Shown: in pieces, positions 1-7,062 of the stretch
Numbering within the stretch: position 1 is the stretch's first letter
Layout of the letters: the number at the start of each line of letters is the position of its first letter
DNA from: CAYYMX01 sp964473045
Lineage (GTDB): Bacteria; Pseudomonadota; Alphaproteobacteria; Methylaequorales; Methylaequoraceae
Length of the DNA: 7,890 nucleotides
Assembly: GCA_964473045.1 (NCBI GenBank)
Contig: CAYYMX010000065.1
Coordinates: 1 to 7,890 of the forward strand
Reading direction: 5' to 3'
Notes under the pieces: generated by a model
Databases searched by the model: none
The model's input: only the letters and a program-made list of their open reading frames with translations
Told to the model about the DNA's origin: nothing
Translations under genes and position numbers: made by a program

Positions 1-745
1 GACCTTCCATAGCATCTGGCAACCAAACATGTAGTCCAAATTGAGCAGACTTGCCCATACATCCAATAAAAAGTAATATTGAAATTAAAGTTATAGAATG
101 AATTTCTAAACCAAAAAAACTGAAATATGAATCTATATGCGAATCAATTAAAATCATAATTTCATTAATATTAATAGTTCCAAAAACTAAAAAAATTGTA
201 AATAATCCTATTAAGAATCCAAAATCACCAACTCTATTAACAACAAAAGCCTTAAGTGCAGCTTGATTAGCCTTATCTTTGTAATTCCAAAAACCAATCA
301 ACAAATAAGACGTTAAACCAACGCCTTCCCAACCCAAGAAAAGTTGTAACAAATTTGAAGATGAAACTAATAGCAACATAAAAAAAGTAAAAAGGCTTAT
401 GTAAGCCATAAAAATAATTCTTTTTGGATCATTTTTCATGTAACCAACAGAATAAATGTGTATTAAAGTAGAGACAAAATTAACCATTAGTACCATTGAA
501 GAACTAAGCAAATTTAATTGAAGTGACCAATCAACATTTAAACTTCCAGATTGAATCCAGTTTGATAAAAAATAATTAGTCTGAACATTTGAATCAATAA
601 AATAAATTGAAAAAAAAGATAAAACTGTTGAAGATGCTAATATCAAACAAGAAATAATAATTAAGTCTGAAGACTTAATTATTCTATTAAAAACAATGCA
701 GATTAAAAAACTTGCTAACGGAAGAAATACAGCAAAAAAGAACAA
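1..745 (-). CDS. nuoL: NADH-quinone oxidoreductase subunit L (NuoL), 3' end beyond the window
   Basis: This is the distal antiporter-like proton-pumping subunit of complex I in the cytoplasmic membrane. Only the first 248 residues of a protein usually about 610-650 long are present; the frame is open to the left edge. The start is inferred as TTG at 745, because the frame has a TGA at 760-758, no earlier ATG or GTG follows it, and an AAGGGA lies 7 bases upstream. The product then begins MFFFAVFLPLASFLICI, matching the usual hydrophobic NuoL N-terminus with its FLPL motif. Conserved motifs are GWEGVG (residues 138-143), with the ion-pair Glu at E140, VNRVGDFGF, and MGKSAQFGLHVWLPDAMEG at the edge, with the pump Lys at K232; these correspond to E144 and K229 of the E. 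coli subunit. Several hydrophobic helices are visible, for example near residues 2-19, 27-45, 75-100 and 110-133. NuoM and NuoN are related, but the GWEGVG and N-terminal pattern and the position after nuoK identify NuoL. Confidence 0.95.
   Translation of the reverse strand, partial: MFFFAVFLPLASFLICIVFNRIIKSSDLIIISCLILASSTVLSFFSIYFIDSNVQTNYFLSNWIQSGSLNVDWSLQLNLLSSSMVLMVNFVSTLIHIYSVGYMKNDPKRIIFMAYISLFTFFMLLLVSSSNLLQLFLGWEGVGLTSYLLIGFWNYKDKANQAALKAFVVNRVGDFGFLIGLFTIFLVFGTININEIMILIDSHIDSYFSFFGLEIHSITLISILLFIGCMGKSAQFGLHVWLPDAMEG
656..683. repeat. perfect inverted repeat, 13-bp arms with 2-bp centre, inside nuoL
   Basis: The plus strand reads AATAATTAAGTCT, then GA, then AGACTTAATTATT, and the two arms are exact reverse complements. 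It falls within nuoL codons 21-30 (from the last base of R21 through IIKSSDLII), about 60 bases after the start. In the mRNA it could fold into a roughly 12-bp stem closed by a C-UUCA-G tetraloop. The stem is mostly A-U and is not followed by a clean U-tract, so it is not a convincing terminator. Function is unknown and it may be chance. Confidence 0.75.
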
Positions 746-749
746 TTTA

Positions 750-1052
750 CTATCCCTTCATCTTACTTATTATATCTACGCTTATAGAACCAGACTTCTT
801 AAAAAAAGTTGTCAAAATTGCCAGACCAATTGCAGCCTCAGCAGCAGCAACAACAAGTACAAAAAGTGCAAAAATTTGTCCAAACAAATCATTTAATATA
901 TTAGAAAAAACAACAAAATTAATGTTGGCTGAAAGCAACATCAACTCTATAGACATAAGAATTGTAATAATATTTTTCCTATTAATAAAAATTCCAAAAA
1001 AACCTATGGAAAAAAGAATGGTTGATATTATAAGAAAATGTTCAGTATTCAT
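750..1052 (-). CDS. nuoK: NADH-quinone oxidoreductase subunit K (NuoK)
   Basis: NuoK is a small membrane subunit, homologous to MrpC and mitochondrial ND4L, that helps couple quinone reduction to proton pumping. The product is 100 residues, the normal length. It has three transmembrane segments at about 2-22, 28-50 and 58-83. The two buried glutamates known to matter in this family are at E36 (in SIELML) and E72 (in VAAAEAAIGLA), the same numbers as in E. coli. The start is ATG at 1052, 8 bases after the nuoJ stop, with only a weak purine run (AAAAGAAAAA) before it, so coupling with nuoJ translation is likely. The end of this gene carries the ribosome-binding site of nuoL. Confidence 0.98.
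   Translation of the reverse strand: MNTEHFLIISTILFSIGFFGIFINRKNIITILMSIELMLLSANINFVVFSNILNDLFGQIFALFVLVVAAAEAAIGLAILTTFFKKSGSISVDIISKMKG
753..758 (-). promoter_or_regulatory. Shine-Dalgarno site for nuoL (decides the TTG start)
   Basis: AAGGGA on the minus strand lies 7 bases upstream of the TTG at 745. It sits in the last two sense codons of nuoK (AAG GGA, then TAG). It is the best ribosome-binding site seen in the window and supports an otherwise weak start codon. Its position suggests that nuoL is translated by ribosomes finishing nuoK. Confidence 0.7.
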
Positions 1053-1060
1053 TTTTTCTT

Positions 1061-1642
1061 TTAATTAAGTTTAATAACGTCACTTTTCTTTAATTTTTTT
1101 TGATAAATTGGATCTTGTTTACGTGAATTAATTTTCTCTTCATGAGCCAAAACGATTGCGCCAAGCATAGCAACTAATAATATAAAACCAGAAATTTGAA
1201 AAATTATAAAAAAATCAGTGTACAGATATAATCCAATAGATTTAGTATTATCATAACCATTAATTATTAACTCATCGATTTTGATTCCAATATTGCTTCT
1301 AGCATTGATAGTAGAAGTATTAAGAATCATTAGAATCTCAATTAGAAATATTGACATAAGAATAAGCCCAAATGGAAAATACTTTAAAAAACCTTCTTTC
1401 ATCTTGGCTTCATTAATATTTAACATCATCACAACAAATAAAAATAAGACTGCAATGGCTCCAACATAAACAATAACCAAAGTCATGGCTAAAAATTCAG
1501 CATCTAGTAATAAAAAAATAATTGCAGCATTGAAAAAAGCAAAAATTAAAAAAAGAACAGAATGAACAGGGTTTGAAGAAAAAACAACAAAAAAACTTGA
1601 AAACAATAATACGATCGAAAAAGTAAGTTTTAAGATTTCCAT
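1061..1642 (-). CDS. nuoJ: NADH-quinone oxidoreductase subunit J (NuoJ)
   Basis: NuoJ is the ND6-type membrane subunit of complex I; its third helix is a flexible element thought to gate coupling between the quinone site and the pumps. The product is 193 residues, close to the usual 165-205. Five hydrophobic segments are visible at about 3-21, 26-46, 51-74, 88-108 and 144-166. The family signature on helix 3, VYVGAIAVLFLFVVMMLN, spans residues 58-75 and includes the conserved Y59. The C-terminal motif LYTDFFIIFQISGFILLVAM is also typical of alphaproteobacterial NuoJ. The ATG at 1642 follows the nuoI TAA with no spacer. An AAGG lies 9 bases upstream of it, and a stronger AAGGAG lies 15 bases upstream, both inside the nuoI coding end. 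Confidence 0.98.
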   Translation of the reverse strand: MEILKLTFSIVLLFSSFFVVFSSNPVHSVLFLIFAFFNAAIIFLLLDAEFLAMTLVIVYVGAIAVLFLFVVMMLNINEAKMKEGFLKYFPFGLILMSIFLIEILMILNTSTINARSNIGIKIDELIINGYDNTKSIGLYLYTDFFIIFQISGFILLVAMLGAIVLAHEEKINSRKQDPIYQKKLKKSDVIKLN

Positions 1643-2131
1643 TTAAAGGTACCTTGACTCCTTTTCTAAGTTTTTAGAAATTTCAACTTCCCATCTGTCA
1701 CCATTACTAAGTAATTTTTCTTTATCATAAATTAATTCTTCTCTTGTCTCTGCTGCAAATTCAAAATTTGGTCCTTCTACAATCGCATCTACAGGACAAG
1801 ATTCTTGACAATATCCACAATAAATACATTTTGTCATATCAATGTCATACCTTGTCGTCCTTCTTGAACCATCATCTCTAGGTTCAGCTTCAATAGTGAT
1901 CGCTTGAGCAGGACAAACAGCCTCGCAAAGTTTACAAGCAATGCATCTTTCCTCTCCTGATTCATATCTTCTTAAAGCATGCTCACCTTTAAATCTAGGA
2001 CTTAAGTACCCTTTTTCAAAAGGATAATTTATAGTTACTTTTCTTTTAAAAAAATATCTAAGTGTTAAAAACATTCCTGAAAGAATTTCAATTAAAAAAA
2101 GTTCTCTTAAAATGATTAGAAGTTTTTTCAC
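1643..2131 (-). CDS. nuoI: NADH-quinone oxidoreductase subunit I (NuoI), 2x[4Fe-4S]
   Basis: NuoI is the 8Fe ferredoxin-like subunit that carries clusters N6a and N6b and passes electrons from NuoG towards N2 and the quinone site. The product is 162 residues, matching the alphaproteobacterial and mitochondrial (TYKY) form. The two motifs are C63-x2-C66-x2-C69-x3-C73-P and C102-x2-C105-x2-C108-x3-C112-P. Between them lies the very conserved segment EAEPRDDGSRRTTRYDIDMT. The hydrophobic and basic N-terminus (residues 1-30) would lie along the membrane. The start is GTG at 2131, giving MKKLLIILREL; no in-frame ATG, GTG or TTG lies between it and the nuoH stop. No clear Shine-Dalgarno site precedes it, and the 22-base gap to nuoH is AT-rich. 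Confidence 0.97.
   Translation of the reverse strand: MKKLLIILRELFLIEILSGMFLTLRYFFKRKVTINYPFEKGYLSPRFKGEHALRRYESGEERCIACKLCEAVCPAQAITIEAEPRDDGSRRTTRYDIDMTKCIYCGYCQESCPVDAIVEGPNFEFAAETREELIYDKEKLLSNGDRWEVEISKNLEKESRYL
1652..1655 (-). promoter_or_regulatory. likely Shine-Dalgarno site for nuoJ
   Basis: AAGG ends 9 bases before the nuoJ ATG and lies within the last codons of nuoI. A longer AAGGAG at 1663-1658 is 15 bases from the ATG, which is farther than is usual. Either could recruit ribosomes, or nuoJ could be read by ribosomes coming off nuoI, since the stop and start codons abut. Confidence 0.4.
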
Positions 2132-2153
2132 GTTTTTGCTCGTTTTTTCAAAT

Positions 2154-3137
2154 CTAATAATTATTTAAATAAAAAATAACTGATGATGTAATTATAATCC
2201 ATACTAATGATATAGGAAGAAATAACTTCCAACCAAGAGCCATTAGTTGATCATATCTATATCTAGGAAGTGTTGCTCTAACCCACAAGAAAATAAAAAG
2301 TAAAAAAGAGACTTTCATTAAAAACCAAATATATCCAGGAACATAATTTAATATATCTATATCTAAAGGTGGTAACCATCCACCAAGAAATAAAATTGTA
2401 GTCATAGAACTCATTAAAATCATATTCCCATATTCACCTAAGAAAAATAGACCAAAAGACATTGACGAATATTCAACATTGTATCCAGCAACTAGTTCAG
2501 CTTCTGCTTCAGGCAAATCAAAAGGCGACCTATTTGTTTCTGCTAATGTTGAAATAAAAAAAATTACAAACATTGGAAAATGTGGTAATAGGAACCAAAA
2601 ATGTTGTTGTGCTAAAACAATCTCAGTTAGATTTAAACTTCCACATGTTAAAAGTATAGAAATAATTATTAAACCAATTGAAATTTCATAAGATATCATT
2701 TGTGCAGCTGAACGCAAAGAACCTAAGAAAGCATACCTTGAATTACTTGCCCAACCTGCCATAACAATGCCATATACTCCTAGAGATGAAATTGCAAAAA
2801 TATATAAAATACCAACATTTATGTCAGCTAAAACAAGTTTAAAGTCAATTGGTATGACTGCCCATGCCAATAAAGCCAAAGTAAATGTCAAAACAGGTGA
2901 AATTACAAAAATAAATTTATTTGAATTTTGAGGAAAAATAGTTTCTTTAAATAGAAGTTTAATTCCATCAGCAAATGGCTGAAACAAACCAAAAGGACCA
3001 ACTACATTTGGACCTTTTCTAAGTTGCATTGCGCCTATAACTTTTCTTTCAAAATAAGTTAAATATGCAATAAAAATAAGTAGAGGTATTATTATCAGCA
3101 GGATTTTAAAGATTATGAAAAGTATATCAAAAAACAT
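2154..3137 (-). CDS. nuoH: NADH-quinone oxidoreductase subunit H (NuoH)
   Basis: NuoH (ND1 type) anchors the peripheral arm in the membrane and forms the quinone entry tunnel with NuoB and NuoD. The product is 327 residues, normal for the family, with about eight hydrophobic segments. The first cytoplasmic signature is YFERKVIGAMQLRKGPNVVG (residues 28-47), followed by FGLFQPFADGIKLLFKE (49-65). The charged quinone-site loop after the fifth helix reads ETNRSPFDLPEAEAELVAGY (residues 200-219) and then NVEYSS. A buried Glu is at E151 in SYEISIG, and the late RATLPRYRYDQLM motif is at 287-299. The start is ATG at 3137, 15 bases after the nuoG stop. No Shine-Dalgarno-like sequence is visible in the AT-rich gap, so initiation may depend on coupling. 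Confidence 0.98.
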   Translation of the reverse strand: MFFDILFIIFKILLIIIPLLIFIAYLTYFERKVIGAMQLRKGPNVVGPFGLFQPFADGIKLLFKETIFPQNSNKFIFVISPVLTFTLALLAWAVIPIDFKLVLADINVGILYIFAISSLGVYGIVMAGWASNSRYAFLGSLRSAAQMISYEISIGLIIISILLTCGSLNLTEIVLAQQHFWFLLPHFPMFVIFFISTLAETNRSPFDLPEAEAELVAGYNVEYSSMSFGLFFLGEYGNMILMSSMTTILFLGGWLPPLDIDILNYVPGYIWFLMKVSFLLFIFLWVRATLPRYRYDQLMALGWKLFLPISLVWIIITSSVIFYLNNY

Positions 3138-3152
3138 GATTTATTAAAAATT

Positions 3153-5195
3153 CTAACTAACACCAAAAGAAATTGAACACGATGACATAATTGGGGAATG
3201 CCTACTTACTGTATCAGTCATATAAAAATTTTGCACATTGGACTTTATTTCTTCATTTAGAAACTTATGTTTTATTTGTGGAGATTTAAAAGGTTTGTTT
3301 TCTTCAATCAAATTAATACAGGAAACATGATTATATTCAGAAAACATCAAATTTCTTAAATCATTAAAATCTTTATAATCACAATTTAAATTAAAAAGTT
3401 TAGTCATTTTATTGAAAAATATCCATGAATGATCAATATTTGGCAAGGGGGACTTAATCTGTCTACTAATCTGAGGCCTACCTTCAAGATTGACATAAAT
3501 ACCTTCTTTTTCAGTAAAACATGAAGTAGGTATAATAAGATCAGCTCGTGAAGCTCCTTTATCTCCATGATGTCCTTGATAAATAACAAAAACTTTTTTT
3601 GGTATTTTTTGCATATCAATCTCATCTGCACAAAAAAGATAAACAAGATCAAAACGACCTTTGTATATTTCAGAAACTAGGTTTTTCGAAGATTTAATAA
3701 TCTTTTCATTATAAAACCCTAAGTCTAGTGCCCCTACTCTACCTGAAAAAGTTTGCAAAACATTAAAACCATTCCAATTGACATCCTGGCAAATTTTATC
3801 ATAGAGGTCTTTAGAATAACTGAAAATTTCTTTTCCATCATCTCTACATACAGCGCCCTGGCCAATAATAAATATTGGTTTTTTAGATTTTTTTAATAAT
3901 CTTTTATTTTTTTCTTCCATCAAACAATTAAGTGATTTAGGAGTATTACCTAAATCTACAACATTAAAATTTGTTTTGTAGTTACACCCTATTCTTAGAA
4001 CTGGAAAATAATTATCTTTTTGAAGGTATCTTTGTCTTAATCTTGCACTTAAAATTGGAGCTTCTTTTTTTATATCTGTTCCAATTAAAACACATAAGTC
4101 AGACTCATCAATACCAGAAATCTTACTATTAAAAATATATGAAGATCTTTGTCTAGGTAAAAAAAAAGAATTGTCCTGACGACAATCATAATTTAAAGCA
4201 TTTATCTTATCTAAAAACAATTTAAATGCAAAAACACTTTCACAATCAACTAAATTGCCTACCAAGGAAGCAATCCTATTTGATTCTATTGTCTCAAATT
4301 TTTTTTTAAGAATTTTCAGCACACTTTCTTCTGAATCTTCTTTAAGTTTTCCATCTATATCCCTTGAATAAAACCTATCAATTCTTTGATAATTTAACCC
4401 ATCATACGCAAATCTTGTTTTATCTGAAATCCACTCTTCATTAATTTCATGATTGATTCTTGGCAAAACTCTTAAGACTTTATCTCCCTTAGAATCAATT
4501 CTTATATTGCTGCAAACTGCATCAAACACATCTATAGAGTTTGTTTTTTTAAGCTCCCATGGCCTAGCAACAAATTCATAAGGCTTAGATGTTAATGCCC
4601 CAACAGGACAAAGATCTATAATGTTTCCAGAAAGTTCCGAATCAATATTTTTTTCTAAAAAACTCGTAATTTCTGCATCTTCTCCTCTGCCAATTACACC
4701 TAATTGACTATTGCCAGCAATTTCTTCAGAAAACCTAACACAACGAGTACAGTGAATACATCTGGTCATATGAGTTTTTATTAAAGGACCTAAATTTTTA
4801 TCCTTAACAGCCCTTTTTTTTTCAATAAACCTGCTAATGCCCTTACCATACGCAATCGCTTGGTCTTGAAGGTCACACTCACCTCCTTGATCACAAATTG
4901 GGCAATCAAGTGGATGGTTGATCAGTAAAAATTCCATCACACTTTTTCTTGCTTTATGAACCAAAGGTGTATTTGTTTTAACTTTCATACCTTCAGCAAC
5001 TGGCATAGCACATGAAGCAACTGGCTTTGCAGAATTTTCCATTTCAACAATGCACATTCTGCAGTTTCCAGCTATTGACAATCTTTCATGGTAGCAAAAT
5101 CTAGGTATTTCAATACCTGCTAATTCGCATGCTTGAAGAACGGTCATTCCAGATTCAACTTCAATTTGAGTACCATTGATAAATATTTTAGTCAT
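3153..5195 (-). CDS. nuoG: NADH-quinone oxidoreductase subunit G (NuoG)
   Basis: NuoG is the large iron-sulfur subunit of the NADH-dehydrogenase module, moving electrons from N3 in NuoF towards NuoI. The product is 680 residues, normal for the alphaproteobacterial form and shorter than the roughly 900-residue E. coli protein. The 2Fe-2S domain holds N1b with C34, C45, C48 and C62. The His-Cys N5 motif is H94, C98, C101 and C107. N4 has C146, C149, C152 and C196. The extra N7 cluster of E. coli and Thermus is absent; a lone C228 sits in DAVCSNI, where relatives usually have Gly. The rest is a molybdopterin-oxidoreductase-like domain without cofactor, with the conserved YQGHHGDKGASRADLIIPTS, the EKEGIYVNLEGRPQ segment and the C-terminal NFYMTDTVSRHSPIM tail. 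The ATG shares one base with the nuoF stop (TAATG). Sense-strand A9 tracts are at 4822-4814 and 4307-4299. Confidence 0.98.
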   Translation of the reverse strand: MTKIFINGTQIEVESGMTVLQACELAGIEIPRFCYHERLSIAGNCRMCIVEMENSAKPVASCAMPVAEGMKVKTNTPLVHKARKSVMEFLLINHPLDCPICDQGGECDLQDQAIAYGKGISRFIEKKRAVKDKNLGPLIKTHMTRCIHCTRCVRFSEEIAGNSQLGVIGRGEDAEITSFLEKNIDSELSGNIIDLCPVGALTSKPYEFVARPWELKKTNSIDVFDAVCSNIRIDSKGDKVLRVLPRINHEINEEWISDKTRFAYDGLNYQRIDRFYSRDIDGKLKEDSEESVLKILKKKFETIESNRIASLVGNLVDCESVFAFKLFLDKINALNYDCRQDNSFFLPRQRSSYIFNSKISGIDESDLCVLIGTDIKKEAPILSARLRQRYLQKDNYFPVLRIGCNYKTNFNVVDLGNTPKSLNCLMEEKNKRLLKKSKKPIFIIGQGAVCRDDGKEIFSYSKDLYDKICQDVNWNGFNVLQTFSGRVGALDLGFYNEKIIKSSKNLVSEIYKGRFDLVYLFCADEIDMQKIPKKVFVIYQGHHGDKGASRADLIIPTSCFTEKEGIYVNLEGRPQISRQIKSPLPNIDHSWIFFNKMTKLFNLNCDYKDFNDLRNLMFSEYNHVSCINLIEENKPFKSPQIKHKFLNEEIKSNVQNFYMTDTVSRHSPIMSSCSISFGVS

Positions 5196-6469
5196 TATGC
5201 AACATCTTTTCTTCTACTTCTTACTCTATTAAGAATTTCACTCTTAAAATTTTTTAACAGCCCTTGTATAGGCCATGCTGCTGCATCACCAAGAGCGCAA
5301 ATTGTATGACCCTCAATTTGGTATGTAACTTCCTCTAATAACTCAATTTCCTCAAAACTACATTTTTCATCTAGGATTCTTTTCATCATTCTCATAAGCC
5401 AACCAGTTCCCTCTCTACAAGGTGTACACTGACCGCATGATTCATGTTTATAAAATTCAGATAATCTGGCTATAAACTTAATGATATCTGTTTGTTTATT
5501 AATAACTATAATACCAGCTGTTCCTAAAGCTGAACCAACTGATTTAAGAGAATCAAAGTCCATTAATACATCGTCACATATTTGTTTGGGAATTAGTGGA
5601 ACAGATGAACCACCAGGAATTACTGCGAGCAAGTTATTCCAACCACCAATAACACCACCAGCATATTTTTCTATTAAATATTTTAAAGGAACTCCCATTT
5701 CTTCCTCAACATTACAAGGATTATTAACCTGACCTGAAATACAGAATATTTTCGAACCAGTATTATTTTCTCTTCCCAAACTTGCAAACCAATCAGCACC
5801 TCGCTTAATTATGGAAGGTATAACAGCAATTGTTTCCACATTATTTACTGTTGTTGGTTTTCCAAACAAACCAACATTCGCAGGAAAAGGCGGTTTTAGT
5901 CTGGGCTGACCTTTCTTTCCTTCAATACTTTCAATTAATGCAGTTTCTTCACCACAAACATATGCACCAGCTCCTCGGTGAAGAAAAATATCAAAATTAA
6001 ACATAGAACCAGATGCATTATTTCCAATCATTTTTTTTTTATAAGCTTCATCTATAGCTATTTGAAGAATATTTGCTTCATTAAAAAACTCTCCTCTAAT
6101 ATAAATGTAACATTTAGTTGCTCCAATGGCATAACCTGCAATCAAACAGCCCTCTAAAAGTTTATAGGGTTCATTTCTCAATATATCTCTATCTTTACAA
6201 GTTCCCGGCTCACCCTCGTCAGCATTTATTACTAAATATTGCTGTCTAACCGGGTCCTTTGGCATAAAATCCCATTTCATTCCAGTCAAAAACCCTGCTC
6301 CACCTCTACCTCTTAAACCAGATTTTTTAACAATATCTATTAATTTCTGCTTAGGAGTTTTAAGTATTTTATTGATACCTTTCCAATCTCCTCTTTTTTT
6401 TGCTTGTTCAAAACTTGAAGAAAACTTTCCAAAAAGATTTGTAAAAATAATATTACTTTTTTTTATCAT
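5195..6469 (-). CDS. nuoF: NADH-quinone oxidoreductase subunit F (NuoF), FMN/NADH-binding
   Basis: NuoF oxidises NADH: it binds NADH and FMN and passes electrons to cluster N3. The product is 424 residues, the normal length. The FMN/NADH Gly-rich loop GRGGAGFLTGMKWDF is at 54-68. The second nucleotide-site segment is NADEGEPGTCKDRD (82-95), and GAGAYVCGEETALIESIEG is at 166-184. The N3 ligands are C345, C348 and C351 in ESCGQCTPCREG, plus C391 in GHTICALGD. The start is ATG at 6469, overlapping the nuoE stop in an ATGA; no strong Shine-Dalgarno site precedes it, so coupling with nuoE is likely. An A10 tract in the mRNA (6040-6031) encodes K144-K146 and the A of M147. NuoE and NuoG flank it, completing the NADH module. 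Confidence 0.99.
   Translation of the reverse strand: MIKKSNIIFTNLFGKFSSSFEQAKKRGDWKGINKILKTPKQKLIDIVKKSGLRGRGGAGFLTGMKWDFMPKDPVRQQYLVINADEGEPGTCKDRDILRNEPYKLLEGCLIAGYAIGATKCYIYIRGEFFNEANILQIAIDEAYKKKMIGNNASGSMFNFDIFLHRGAGAYVCGEETALIESIEGKKGQPRLKPPFPANVGLFGKPTTVNNVETIAVIPSIIKRGADWFASLGRENNTGSKIFCISGQVNNPCNVEEEMGVPLKYLIEKYAGGVIGGWNNLLAVIPGGSSVPLIPKQICDDVLMDFDSLKSVGSALGTAGIIVINKQTDIIKFIARLSEFYKHESCGQCTPCREGTGWLMRMMKRILDEKCSFEEIELLEEVTYQIEGHTICALGDAAAWPIQGLLKNFKSEILNRVRSRRKDVA
6031..6040 (-). repeat. A10 homopolymer (sense strand) in nuoF
   Basis: The mRNA reads TAT, then ten A residues, then TG, encoding Y143-KKK-M147. It is the longest homopolymer I found in the window. Loss of one A gives an immediate TGA, and gain of one A gives N-D-W-K and then TAA, so any slip truncates NuoF at about residue 146-150. 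Such tracts are common in AT-rich genomes. Confidence 0.9.
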
Positions 6470-7062
6470 ATCTTATTAACCAATGGTTCTGAGCCTTTTC
6501 TTTTACTTTGAGGACCAATTTTAATTTTTTTATTATCAAACATATTTTTAAGTAATTCTCCTAGTGACTTTTCTGTTAAATCTTCAAAATAATTTTGGTT
6601 AATTTTTATTACTGGTCCATTCACACATGCTCCTAAACATTCCACCTTATTCAAAGAAAACTTACCATCATTTGACCTTTCGCCTATCTGAATAGAAAGT
6701 TTTTTTTTACAAGCTGTTAGAATTTCATCAGAACCTCTTAACATACAAGGGGATGTAGTACAAACTTCAATGTGAAAATCTCCAACAGGTGAAAGGTTAT
6801 ACATTGAATAAAAAGTTGCTAATTCAAGCACTTTGATTTCAGGAACTTTTAAAAAATCTGAAATATATTCTATAGCTTTCTTTGGAATCCACCCCCCATT
6901 CTGAAATTGGGCAAGTGTAAGTAAAGGCATAATTGAACTTTCTTTATAATTTTCTGGATACATTTTTGTAATCTTTTTTGCCTTTTCAATATTAATTTTA
7001 TTAAAGGAAAACTCCTTAGGTTGAAGATCATTAGTAGCAAATCTTTTAAACTTATTTTCCAT
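6466..7062 (-). CDS. nuoE: NADH-quinone oxidoreductase subunit E (NuoE), 2Fe-2S
   Basis: NuoE is the 24-kDa-type subunit with a thioredoxin-like 2Fe-2S domain (cluster N1a) that pairs with NuoF. The product is 198 residues. The N1a ligands are C101 and C106 (VCTTSPCMLRG) and C142 and C146 (ECLGACVNGP). The N-terminal helical region includes the conserved MPLLTLAQFQNGGWIP (45-60) and the LELATFYSMY motif (79-88). The tail GPQSKRKGSEP (183-193) is the extension seen in alphaproteobacterial and mitochondrial homologues. The ATG at 7062 shares one base with the nuoD stop (TAATG); a GGAGAG lies 11 bases upstream, somewhat distant for a Shine-Dalgarno site. The gene ends in TGA within the nuoF start. 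An A9 tract at 6708-6700 encodes a KKK. Confidence 0.98.
   Translation of the reverse strand: MENKFKRFATNDLQPKEFSFNKINIEKAKKITKMYPENYKESSIMPLLTLAQFQNGGWIPKKAIEYISDFLKVPEIKVLELATFYSMYNLSPVGDFHIEVCTTSPCMLRGSDEILTACKKKLSIQIGERSNDGKFSLNKVECLGACVNGPVIKINQNYFEDLTEKSLGELLKNMFDNKKIKIGPQSKRKGSEPLVNKI

Noticed and set aside
656..683. The nuoL inverted repeat as a Rho-independent terminator.
   Set aside because: The stem is mostly A-U, lies inside an open reading frame and is not followed by a proper U-run on either strand.
696..1068. Two overlapping plus-strand ORFs (66 and 118 codons) opposite nuoK and the start of nuoL.
   Set aside because: They are antisense to genes with clear family motifs, encode lysine/asparagine-rich low-complexity sequence, and resemble no family I recognise.
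1281..1469. A 62-codon plus-strand ORF opposite nuoJ.
   Set aside because: It is the complement of NuoJ transmembrane codons, with no ribosome-binding site or recognisable motif.
2479..2691. A 70-codon plus-strand ORF opposite nuoH.
   Set aside because: It is antisense to the most conserved NuoH loop (ETNRSPFDLPEAEAEL); its open frame follows from that codon use.
3404..3652. An 82-codon minus-strand ORF inside nuoG in another frame.
   Set aside because: It overlaps the conserved C-terminal region of NuoG (HHGDKGASRAD and EGRPQ motifs), so it is an out-of-frame shadow.
3153..5195. NuoG as truncated because it is much shorter than the E. coli protein and lacks N7.
   Set aside because: About 680 residues without N7 is the normal alphaproteobacterial/mitochondrial form, and the usual C-terminal tail is present.
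5481..5732. An 83-codon plus-strand ORF opposite nuoF.
   Set aside because: It is antisense to conserved NuoF sequence, with no supporting signal.
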